Shown here: in pieces, positions 1 through 6,230 of the stretch
How positions within the stretch are numbered: the first letter of the stretch is position 1
Layout: each line of letters begins with the position of its first letter
Assembly (NCBI GenBank): GCA_017612755.1
Contig: JAGAFH010000146.1
Location: 1 to 9,007 of the forward strand
Origin: Clostridiales bacterium
Lineage (GTDB): Bacteria > Bacillota > Clostridia > Saccharofermentanales > Saccharofermentanaceae
Direction: 5' to 3'
DNA: 9,007 nucleotides
Notes under the pieces: model-generated
What the model saw: the letters and a program-made list of their open reading frames with translations, nothing else
Database searches by the model: none
Told to the model about the DNA's origin: nothing
Translations under genes and position numbers: made by a program

Positions 1-2202
1 AAAGGTGCTTATTTTGTAATAGCTGCCGTAGATATTCACTGTTACGGCCCCCTTATCCGACGTCCTGATGACATCAGAGAAATGATCTGAAAGCCTTGAT
101 AAAGTTTCCTCTGCCGGATGTCCGTAGGGGTTGTTCCTTCCCACCGATATTATGGAATATTCCGGAAGGACCTCCGACAGGAACAGATCTCCCGTGGAGT
201 ACCTGCTCCCATGATGGGCAACTTTAAGGATGTCGGCATCTGAAAGTGTTCCTTCCTCCGCCATAGAAACCTCAGACTCCATACCCGCATCCCCGGTAAA
301 CAGGATCCTGCACCCTGAAGATTCCAGCATAAGGACCACGCTGTCCTCGTTTTCTCCGTCATGGAACGACTCTTTCCGGGGCCAGATACACCGAAGGCTC
401 ATATCTTCACCAAAAGTTATCACATCTCCCTGATAGATCCCTGTTGATGGCAATGGGCTGTCCCCGGGACATGAGGTCAGAACTTCCCTGACCCTTCCCT
501 TTTCGTACAGATATAAGATGCCTCCCATGTGGTCCTCATCAAGATGGGTCATTACAGCTATATCCACCGTACCGATGCCGTAGTAGTCCAGGACAGATGC
601 GACCCGGCCGCCGTTTTCGAAGGTGCCGCCATCTATAAGGACTGACGTATTTCCACATATGATAAGACAGCTGTCGCCCTGACCCACATCTATAAATACC
701 ACTGATGCTTCAGGCTCAAAAAGGAATGACGACAGAACGATACCGGCTGAAACACACAGCAGCAAAGGGATGATCTTCTTATACAGGATCTTAAGCCTGC
801 CGTCAGCCATCAGTAAAGGAATAAGGGCAAAAGCCGGGATAAGGAGCGCCACATCGGCCCTTGGGGACAACAGAGCCAGCGGAGCATATGAATCAAGGAG
901 CTTAAACAACAGCTTAAGAGGGATCAGGACCGGCTCCATAAACAAAGGACCGGTAAGCAGTGTCAGTATGACCGAGGGGATAAAAAACACACATGCCAGC
1001 TGGGCTATCAGGGAAGCAACTGAACAGACCACCAGATTAAGAAGGCCTATCCTGTAGTTTTGCCGGATCATAAAGGGCAGCATTCCCGCCTGGGCGCTTA
1101 AGACAGGCACAAGAAGGCCCCTTATTATCCCCGGCACATGTCTATCCTCCAAAGCCCTGTCCAGCCTTCCTCCGATAAGCCTGATGGAAAGCCCGGCGGA
1201 AAAGCTCATAAGAAACCCCGAAGACATCAGACTATAGGGGTCTGTCACACAGATAGCCACAGCAGCCATGGACATTGCCGAATAATGATCTCTCGAAGAA
1301 AAAGCCGTAATGCTCATAAATGCAGCCCTGGTAACCGATTCTGACCAGCCTGTAAAGATCCCCATCAGGATACAGAGGACCCCATGGATAAAGGTTGCTT
1401 TGCCTTTCCTGACCCCCATAGTCCCCAGCACAAAAGGAAAAGCCATAAGAAATCCGCTGAAATGGGTGCCGGAAACAGCCATCAGATGGGCGCAGCCGGT
1501 AAGCCTGAAAGACCTTCCGGTCTCATCTGCCAGTAAAGTCGTATCACCCATAAATATCCCGCAGGCTTCCGCTTCCATATCACCGAACAGTGAAGCCACT
1601 TTGCTCCTTATATCAAATGATCCCCTTATCAGATAGGAAAGGACTGATGTCATTTTGGAGCCCCGGGATACGACTTCCGTCTTCTCCTGATAGATGGTGG
1701 CATTGATCCCTTTTGACCTGAGATATGACCTGTAATCGAACTCTCCCGGATTCGAAGGGGGCCCGGGAGTTGCCACAGCGCCTGAAACATGTATGATCTC
1801 CCCGGGATAGATATCTTCAGAAGTCCCATACATCATGAGCCTGCCGAAGTCACTGTTATAAAGACAGATCCTGGAGGAGCCGTCCATCTTAAGCTCCGTT
1901 TTAAGAACAAAGCAGTCCAGATCCTTTACATAACAGTCAGAAACATCCTTTTCGCACATGGAAAAGACCAGGAAGATATATAAGGCCAGGATTGCCGATA
2001 AAGAAAACATCAGCTTGTGCCTTTTATCCCATGATATGAAGATCAGCGCAGCAAATAACACCGCTAAAAGGAGCGCCATCACGGAAGACCTCATAAAGAC
2101 CATAAGGACCGAAATGACCGCTGGAAATATAAGGGGCCTTACTGCAAGCTCCTTTTTCACTTTGGAAATGATAAGGTCTTTTTGCAAAAAATACTCGTAC
2201 AT
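1..2202 (-). CDS. comEC: ComEC/Rec2 family DNA internalization channel protein (C-terminus cut by window edge)
   Basis: This is the inner-membrane channel that carries transforming single-stranded DNA into the cytosol. The frame is open from ATG 2202 to base 1, giving 734 residues. After an N-terminal hydrophobic cluster (about 18-76) comes the soluble DUF4131-like region. The Competence domain follows with H239-LMAVSGT-H247 (the family usually has HLLAVSGLH), then many membrane segments to about residue 500. The C-terminal metallo-beta-lactamase-like domain has DVGQGD (505-510), the metal motif H553-LDED-H558, FTGD, AHHGS (H663, H664) and NNPYGHP (H695). Only a few residues to a few tens should be missing. 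ATG 2202 is the only ATG after the in-frame stop at 2250-2248, but it has no clear ribosome binding site; GTG 2160 (VKKELAVRPLIF) is an alternative close to the usual family start. No frameshift was seen in the segments checked. It is divergent from engB. Family assignment is very secure. Confidence 0.96.
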   Translation of the reverse strand, partial: MYEYFLQKDLIISKVKKELAVRPLIFPAVISVLMVFMRSSVMALLLAVLFAALIFISWDKRHKLMFSLSAILALYIFLVFSMCEKDVSDCYVKDLDCFVLKTELKMDGSSRICLYNSDFGRLMMYGTSEDIYPGEIIHVSGAVATPGPPSNPGEFDYRSYLRSKGINATIYQEKTEVVSRGSKMTSVLSYLIRGSFDIRSKVASLFGDMEAEACGIFMGDTTLLADETGRSFRLTGCAHLMAVSGTHFSGFLMAFPFVLGTMGVRKGKATFIHGVLCILMGIFTGWSESVTRAAFMSITAFSSRDHYSAMSMAAVAICVTDPYSLMSSGFLMSFSAGLSIRLIGGRLDRALEDRHVPGIIRGLLVPVLSAQAGMLPFMIRQNYRIGLLNLVVCSVASLIAQLACVFFIPSVILTLLTGPLFMEPVLIPLKLLFKLLDSYAPLALLSPRADVALLIPAFALIPLLMADGRLKILYKKIIPLLLCVSAGIVLSSFLFEPEASVVFIDVGQGDSCLIICGNTSVLIDGGTFENGGRVASVLDYYGIGTVDIAVMTHLDEDHMGGILYLYEKGRVREVLTSCPGDSPLPSTGIYQGDVITFGEDMSLRCIWPRKESFHDGENEDSVVLMLESSGCRILFTGDAGMESEVSMAEEGTLSDADILKVAHHGSRYSTGDLFLSEVLPEYSIISVGRNNPYGHPAEETLSRLSDHFSDVIRTSDKGAVTVNIYGSYYKISTF

Positions 2203-2228
2203 AACATGAGGATAGTAGATAAAAAAGA

Positions 2229-2261
2229 GGATTTGGCACCAAATCCGTTACAATCCGTTAC
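2229..2261. promoter_or_regulatory. Palindrome plus tandem 10-bp direct repeat in the comEC/engB divergent region
   Basis: GGATTTGGCACCAAATCC at 2229-2246 is a perfect 8+8 bp inverted repeat around a CA centre. It runs into two adjacent copies of AATCCGTTAC (2242-2251 and 2252-2261), so the palindrome's right arm is shared with the first copy. This organisation resembles an operator, but no known consensus is recognised. It could control comEC, engB or both. Confidence 0.45.
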
Positions 2262-2267
2262 AAACCT

Positions 2268-2296
2268 TTGTCGCAAAGTCCAAACATCTGTATAAT
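2268..2296 (+). promoter_or_regulatory. Sigma-A type promoter of engB
   Basis: A perfect -10 box TATAAT (2291-2296) follows TTGTCG (2268-2273) at the ideal 17-bp spacing. The predicted transcription start is about 2302-2304, at the ATG of engB. A short palindrome CTTTG-TCG-CAAAG (2266-2278) covers the -35 box and could be an operator. The -35 matches the consensus only partly. Confidence 0.65.
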
Positions 2297-2303
2297 GACT
2301 CAC

Positions 2304-2903
2304 ATGGATATTAATTTCAGGAACACCCGTTTTATGGCTTTGGCCGCAAAGATATCTCAGTGTCCGGATACAGACCTTCCCGAGATAGTCATCTCCGGGA
2401 AGTCCAATGTGGGCAAGTCTTCCCTTATCAACGCGCTTGCCGATAACAAGAAGCTGGCCAGGGTATCCCAGAGTCCCGGAAAGACAAGAGCCGTGGTCTA
2501 CTTTAACGTGGACAGGAAGCTTCTTATAGCCGATCTTCCCGGATACGGCTATGCCAGGGTCTCCAAGGAACTTAAGGAGAGCTTTTCCAAGCTGGCTGAC
2601 CAGTATTTTACCTCAGGCCGGGATTATAAGCTGATCCTGCACCTGATAGACATAAGGCACGAGCCTTCCAAAGAGGACATTGCCATGATCGAATATATGA
2701 ACTCCAATTCCCTTCCGTATTTTGTCATCTTCACCAAGTGCGACAAGCTGAGCCGCATGCAGTGCAACAAAAGAATAAGAGAAATGGAAGAATATTTTGA
2801 TTTTGATGAGAACGCACAGGTCTTTGCGGTGTCAAGCAACGCAAAGACGGGCCTTTCCGACCTTAAGGAAGCCATACAAGCATATATTTATCCGGAAAGT
2901 TAA
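2304..2903 (+). CDS. engB: Ribosome biogenesis GTP-binding protein EngB (YihA/YsxC)
   Basis: EngB is a TRAFAC-class GTPase needed for late maturation of the 50S ribosomal subunit. The 199-residue product has the full G-box set: G1 GKSNVGKS (32-39), G2 threonine T61 in GKTR, G3 DLPGYG (77-82), G4 TKCD (144-147) and G5 SSNAKTG (177-183). Length is normal for the family. ATG 2304 was chosen because its product aligns end to end with YsxC. Upstream in-frame TTG 2268 and ATG 2295 would add residues the family lacks, and they fall within the -35 and -10 boxes. No Shine-Dalgarno sequence precedes ATG 2304, and the promoter places the transcript start at or within two bases of it, so the message may be leaderless. 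It is divergent from comEC and followed by an AT-rich gap before the PRPP synthetase genes. Confidence 0.95.
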   Translation: MDINFRNTRFMALAAKISQCPDTDLPEIVISGKSNVGKSSLINALADNKKLARVSQSPGKTRAVVYFNVDRKLLIADLPGYGYARVSKELKESFSKLADQYFTSGRDYKLILHLIDIRHEPSKEDIAMIEYMNSNSLPYFVIFTKCDKLSRMQCNKRIREMEEYFDFDENAQVFAVSSNAKTGLSDLKEAIQAYIYPES

Positions 2904-3018
2904 AGACACAATTTTCAAACTTTTCCCCTTTCAGAACACCCAATTTTGTCAAAAAAGACAATTGCTTTTATTCAGTATTTAATTAATACTTGATTTATAG
3001 CGTCCAAGGAGTGTATTT
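2904..3018 (+). promoter_or_regulatory. AT-rich leader of the PRPP synthetase operon with candidate promoter and ribosome binding site
   Basis: This non-coding gap holds a weak hairpin, TTGTC (2946-2950) with GACAA (2957-2961) around six A residues, followed by CTTTTATT, which might weakly terminate engB. TTGTCA (2946-2951) and TTGCTT (2962-2967) are possible -35 boxes, with AATACT (2985-2990) as a possible -10; none is a strong match. AGTATT/AATACT (2974-2990) is an inverted repeat. AAGGAG at 3006-3011 lies 7 bases before ATG 3019 and is a convincing ribosome binding site. No purine riboswitch aptamer was recognised. Confidence 0.4.
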
Positions 3019-4206
3019 ATGGCTGACTTAGAACCGTTTGGTCCAATCGGAATAATCGCTCATACAGCGAACGAAGAGTTCGTAAGAGCTGTCAGCAACA
3101 TTCTTTTCGAGAAGCGCAAGAAGCGCGTTGCACTTAAGTCTAACCGTTTCACCGATACCCCCGGATATTTAAGACAGGACTACATGATGGAGTCTGAGCT
3201 TGTCCGTTTCCAGACAGGCGAAGGTAAGTTCCAGCTGGGCGAGAGTGTCAGGGGTCACGATATTTACATAATCACAGACGTATTATCCAGAAATATAGAG
3301 ATCGAGATGTTCGGACAGAAGCATGTCCTCTCTCCCGATGACCACTACAGAGATCTTCTGAGGATCATCTCCGCAGTAAGCGGCAAGGCCAAGAGGATCA
3401 ATGTGATCATGCCCTTCATGTACGAAGCCCGTACCGAAGTGAGAAATACAGCCAGGGATTCCCTGGACTGCGCGGCAGTACTCCAGCAGCTTTACGAACT
3501 GGGCGTCGAAAACCTCATCGTCTTCGATCCCCACGACGAGAGGATCGCCAATGCAGTGCCCCTTATGAGCATCGATATGCCCAGGTCCGCATATAAGATC
3601 ATCTCCACCCTCCTTAACAAGTTCGATTCCCTGAGGATCGACAAGGACAGCGTAATGGTGGTATCCCCTGACGAATCAGGCGTAAACCGCGGTATCTTCT
3701 ACTCCTCCATGATGAATCTGCCCCTGGGCATCTTCTACAGGGAAAGGGATTATACCCAAAAGGTAGACGGTGTCCACCCGGTCAAGGACTATAAGTTCTT
3801 AGGAGATGACGTCTCCGGCAAGGATATCCTGATCGTAGATGACATGATCAACTCCGGAAGCACCATGCTCCGGACATCCGAAAAGCTCAAGGCTGCAGGC
3901 GCAGGAAATATCTACTGTCTCTCTCCTTTTGGACTTTTCACCGACGGCCTTGAAGTATTCGACAAGGCATATAATGACGGCACCATCAGAGCCGTCTTAT
4001 GTACTAACCTGATATATCGTACCCCGGAACTTCTTTCCAGGGACTGGTATATAGATGTCAACATGACCCCCTATGTAGCAAGGATCATAGACGCTCTAAA
4101 TGTTGACGAATCCGTTTTCGACCTGATCCACTCCACATCCAGGATCTCGGACCTTCTGGGCCAGATGAGGATAGGAGAGCTTCTTGACGAATTCGACGAG
4201 AACTAA
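3019..4206 (+). CDS. prs: Ribose-phosphate pyrophosphokinase paralog 1 (long form), altered catalytic loop
   Basis: The family makes phosphoribosyl pyrophosphate from ribose 5-phosphate and ATP, feeding purine, pyrimidine, NAD, histidine and tryptophan synthesis. At 395 residues it exceeds the usual 310-320, with an N-terminal extension and an insertion near MFGQKHVLSPDDHYRD. Family motifs are RFQTGEGK (63-70), SVRGHD (76-81), MPFMYEAR (131-138), DPHDER (170-175), VVSPDESGVNR (214-224) and the PRPP loop VDDMINSGST (273-282). The loop that is normally K-R-R reads R241-E242-R243, so the catalytic lysine (Lys194 in E. coli numbering) is arginine. The usual RQ pair after YxA is R138-T139, and the second glycine of PDxGG is serine. 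It may be weakly active or a regulatory partner of the next gene. AAGGAG stands 7 bases upstream, and a 41-base terminator-free gap links it to the second paralog. Confidence 0.9.
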   Translation: MADLEPFGPIGIIAHTANEEFVRAVSNILFEKRKKRVALKSNRFTDTPGYLRQDYMMESELVRFQTGEGKFQLGESVRGHDIYIITDVLSRNIEIEMFGQKHVLSPDDHYRDLLRIISAVSGKAKRINVIMPFMYEARTEVRNTARDSLDCAAVLQQLYELGVENLIVFDPHDERIANAVPLMSIDMPRSAYKIISTLLNKFDSLRIDKDSVMVVSPDESGVNRGIFYSSMMNLPLGIFYRERDYTQKVDGVHPVKDYKFLGDDVSGKDILIVDDMINSGSTMLRTSEKLKAAGAGNIYCLSPFGLFTDGLEVFDKAYNDGTIRAVLCTNLIYRTPELLSRDWYIDVNMTPYVARIIDALNVDESVFDLIHSTSRISDLLGQMRIGELLDEFDEN

Positions 4207-4247
4207 AAAGAAATAAAAAAGAACAGAAAGAAAGGTATGTGTGCATC

Positions 4248-5456
4248 ATGACTTCAGTTCCTTTTGATGAGAAATCCTATTCCCGTTACAACCAGTACGG
4301 CGAGAACCCCATGGCTCCTGTCGGACCTATCGGACTTATCCCCCTCAAGGGCAGCGGTGAGTTCACCGAAAGAGTCAACTTCTATCTCAACAAGAGAAGA
4401 TCCGAGTATCAGCAGGAGGCGATCGTTTCCAAATATCCCGGATTCTTCAGAAGCGACTACCGCATAGAAGTAGACAATACGAGATTCTCCTCCGGTGAAG
4501 GTAAAGCCGTAGTAAAGAATACGGTAAGAGGTCACGACCTTTACATCGTAAGCGATGTCATGAACACATCCATCCAGTATAAGATGTTCGGCGAGATGAA
4601 CCGCATGAGTCCTGACGACCACTATCAGGATCTTAAGAGAGTTATCCTGGCCTGCTCCGGTAAGGCAAGAAGGATCAATGTCATCATGCCCTTCCTCTAT
4701 GAGAGCCGTCAGCATAAGAGGAACTCAAGAGAGTCCCTGGACTGCGCGTTTGCCCTGGAAGAGCTCTATAACTTAGGCGTTGCCAACATAATTACTTTCG
4801 ATGCACACGACGAAAGAGTTGCAAATGCCATTCCCCTTTCCGGATTCGAGTCCCTTCCCGCTACATACCAGATCATCAAGGAAATGTACCGTCAGATCCC
4901 GGATCTCAGCTTCACCAAGGGTAAGTTCATGGTAGTATCCCCTGATGAAGGCGGTATCGGAAGAGCTATGTACTTCGCATCCATTCTGGGTGTTCCTCTC
5001 GGAACTTTCTACAAGAGACGTGACTATACAACTGTCGTCAACGGAAGAAATCCCATCGTTGCCCACGAGTTCCTCGGTGAATCCGTAGAAGGCATGGATA
5101 TCCTCATCGTAGATGACATGATCTCCTCCGGTGATTCAATGCTCGATATCGCCAAGGAGATGAAGGAGCGCGGAGCAAGAAAAGTCTTCTGCGCCGTAAC
5201 CTTCGGTCTCTTCACAGAGGGTGTTGACAACTTCAACAAGGCTTACGAAGAAGGCGTATTCGACAAAGTATTCGCAACGAACCTGATCTACAGACGTCCC
5301 GAGCTTCTGGAGGCTCCCTGGTTTGCAGATGTCAACATGTGTAAGTTCGTTGCCCTCTTGATCGATGCCATCAACCACGATGCATCCCTCTCCAACCTGA
5401 TCAACCCCACAGAGAAGATCAAGAAGCTCCTCAAGGAAAAGGGCGATCTCATCTGA
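4248..5456 (+). CDS. prs: Ribose-phosphate pyrophosphokinase paralog 2 (long form), catalytic loop intact
   Basis: This is the second PRPP synthetase: 402 residues from ATG 4248, 405 if GTG 4239 is used. Numbering here follows the 405-residue form. It has RFSSGEGK (82-89), TVRGHD (95-100), MPFLYESRQ (150-158), DAHDER (188-193), VVSPDEGGIGR (232-242), the catalytic loop K259-R260-R261 in FYKRRDY, and the PRPP loop VDDMISSGDS (291-300). Unlike paralog 1 it keeps the lysine, the RQ pair and the PDxGG glycines, so it is probably the main enzyme. By eye the paralogs share about half or more of their residues in the core. The start is uncertain: AAAGG (4231-4235) is 12 bases before ATG 4248 but only 3 before GTG 4239. 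The upstream gap is almost all purine and has no terminator, so the two genes are probably co-transcribed. A strong terminator follows. Confidence 0.93.
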   Translation: MTSVPFDEKSYSRYNQYGENPMAPVGPIGLIPLKGSGEFTERVNFYLNKRRSEYQQEAIVSKYPGFFRSDYRIEVDNTRFSSGEGKAVVKNTVRGHDLYIVSDVMNTSIQYKMFGEMNRMSPDDHYQDLKRVILACSGKARRINVIMPFLYESRQHKRNSRESLDCAFALEELYNLGVANIITFDAHDERVANAIPLSGFESLPATYQIIKEMYRQIPDLSFTKGKFMVVSPDEGGIGRAMYFASILGVPLGTFYKRRDYTTVVNGRNPIVAHEFLGESVEGMDILIVDDMISSGDSMLDIAKEMKERGARKVFCAVTFGLFTEGVDNFNKAYEEGVFDKVFATNLIYRRPELLEAPWFADVNMCKFVALLIDAINHDASLSNLINPTEKIKKLLKEKGDLI

Positions 5457-5482
5457 TAATAACCAAGATCAAATATTTACAG

Positions 5483-5510
5483 CAGGCTGCCTCCGGGCAG
5501 CCTGTTTTTT
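5483..5510 (+). terminator. Rho-independent terminator of the PRPP synthetase operon
   Basis: CAGGCTGCC (5483-5491) pairs perfectly with GGCAGCCTG (5496-5504) around a TCCG loop and is followed by six T residues (5505-5510). Flanking GATCAAA (5467-5473) and TTTGATC (5508-5514) could extend the structure as an outer stem. Confidence 0.95.
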
Positions 5511-5529
5511 GATCCCATTTTTTAAATAT

Positions 5530-5678
5530 TACCATAGCTTATGCCATGCTATGGCATTTCCGACGTCACAAACATCAAAAATGCCATAACTACTGCCATT
5601 TTATGGCATTTTTAATGGCATAAACAGCTAAATTGCCATAAGAAATGCCATCAGGTGGCACCACCTATGGCATTTTCA
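5530..5678. repeat. Degenerate 52-bp-period array of TGCCAT/ATGGCA palindromic half-sites
   Basis: TGCCAT occurs at 5542, 5582, 5594, 5634 and 5646, and its complement ATGGCA at 5551, 5603, 5615 and 5667. Most of these recur exactly 52 bases apart (5542/5594/5646, 5582/5634, 5551/5603, 5615/5667). Aligned by hand, unit 5542-5593 matches unit 5594-5645 at 38 of 52 positions. A third, partial unit from 5646 keeps the half-sites in register for about 33 bases. TACCATA at 5530 fits the register as a degenerate copy. No reading frame of note is present. The stretch 5515-5689 holds nothing else recognisable. Function is unknown: a protein-binding array, a folded RNA or a decayed mobile repeat are all possible. 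Confidence 0.8.
5643..5675. repeat. Long imperfect palindrome at the right end of the TGCCAT array
   Basis: AAATGCCAT (5643-5651) plus AGGTGG (5653-5658) pairs with CCACCT (5661-5666) plus ATGGCATTT (5667-5675), leaving C5652 bulged and CA at the centre. This gives 15 bp per arm. As RNA it would form a very stable hairpin from either strand. Confidence 0.8.
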
Positions 5679-5689
5679 TAACATAAAAG

Positions 5690-5713
5690 AAGGGATGTCA
5701 GAGGACATCCCTT
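5690..5713 (-). terminator. Terminator hairpin of the Mrr-like gene
   Basis: AAGGGATGTC (5690-5699) pairs perfectly with GACATCCCTT (5704-5713) around a 4-base loop. On the minus strand it begins inside the TAA stop codon of the Mrr-like gene and is followed by CTTTTAT. The T-run is short, so termination may be partial. Confidence 0.7.
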
Positions 5714-6113
5714 AACCGGTCATTCCTGTTTTGAAAAGATAGATAAAGATAACAGTGACCAGGACAAATAAGGTGAACAGGACCCATCTGACACCTTCCC
5801 GGCCGTCATAACCTGCTATCAGCTTTACATTATTCTCAGATGCCAGAGCTCTGGCCTGCCTGGTAAATGTATTATTGGTAATAACTATTGCTCTGTCGCA
5901 TTTATAATATTTCATTCCGCCTACAACCTGCTGGACTGCATGAACTCCCACAGGCCTGGAATAATACTTACACTGGACCGCATACTTATGGATATTCTTT
6001 CTTGCCAGCACATCTACACCATAGTCACCGCTCTCACCTGTGACCTTTACAGCAAAAAAGCCTTTCCGCTTCAGATAAGAAGCAACTTTTTTCTCATATT
6101 TCTTCCCGTCCAT
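5712..6113 (-). CDS. Mrr-like PD-(D/E)XK nuclease-domain protein with C-terminal membrane helix
   Basis: The 133-residue product (from ATG 6113) matches the Mrr_cat/restriction-endonuclease-like fold. An N-terminal helix (DGKKYEKKVASYLKRKGF) is followed by GDYGVD with the catalytic aspartate at D34, then QCK with Q47 and K49, then VGVHAVQQVVGGM and a VITNN-FT segment typical of the family. A single hydrophobic helix (about 108-127) follows, so the nuclease domain is probably cytoplasmic and tethered to the membrane. The substrate is unknown; relatives include methylated-DNA restriction enzymes and many uncharacterised proteins. ATG 6113 fits the domain border. GTG 6152 would add 13 residues, and neither start has a good ribosome binding site. 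No methyltransferase or other defence gene is next to it. It is transcribed away from the 6231 gene and has its own terminator. Confidence 0.85.
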   Translation of the reverse strand: MDGKKYEKKVASYLKRKGFFAVKVTGESGDYGVDVLARKNIHKYAVQCKYYSRPVGVHAVQQVVGGMKYYKCDRAIVITNNTFTRQARALASENNVKLIAGYDGREGVRWVLFTLFVLVTVIFIYLFKTGMTG

Positions 6114-6189
6114 ATCTAGATGATACACCAACAGATGTACGATAATTGTCACTTGTTTGTATCAGTAACGGCTATTATTAAATGATCAG

Positions 6190-6221
6190 TATGGTAAAAT
6201 CAAATATAAATATATAAGGAG
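6190..6221 (+). promoter_or_regulatory. Extended -10 promoter and ribosome binding site for the membrane protein-rqcH unit
   Basis: TATGGTAAAAT (6190-6200) fits an extended -10 element (TG, one base, then TAAAAT, five of six to consensus); there is no good -35 box. AAGGAG (6216-6221) lies 9 bases before ATG 6231. Confidence 0.6.
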
Positions 6222-6230
6222 TGGTATCAG

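Noticed and set aside
1..2202. Possible frameshift or decay in comEC
   Set aside because: The long frame was checked in most segments and has no stop. All domain motifs occur in one frame.
2024..2242. Minus-strand 72-residue reading frame
   Set aside because: It lies in another frame of comEC, whose frame shows continuous family-like sequence. It has no ribosome binding site.
2268..2303. Upstream TTG 2268 or ATG 2295 as the engB start
   Set aside because: The extra residues do not fit the EngB N-terminus, there is no ribosome binding site, and these codons overlap the -35 and -10 boxes.
4237..4251. Five-codon upstream frame (MCAS, stop overlapping ATG 4248) as a leader peptide
   Set aside because: The nearest ribosome binding site is only one base from its ATG, so translation is unlikely. 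It probably occurs by chance in the start region of paralog 2.
4254..4715. Minus-strand 153-residue frame opposite the second PRPP synthetase gene
   Set aside because: It is fully antisense to a well-conserved enzyme gene and has no recognisable domain, so it is a codon-bias shadow.
5530..5678. TGCCAT array as a CRISPR array
   Set aside because: The period is 52 bp, but the units are only about 73 percent identical, with short palindromic cores and no identical long repeats separated by unique spacers. No cas genes are present.
5515..5689. TGCCAT array as an insertion sequence or simple MITE
   Set aside because: No terminal inverted repeats with flanking target duplication and no transposase were found. 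The repeat is internal and tandem. A decayed mobile origin cannot be fully excluded.
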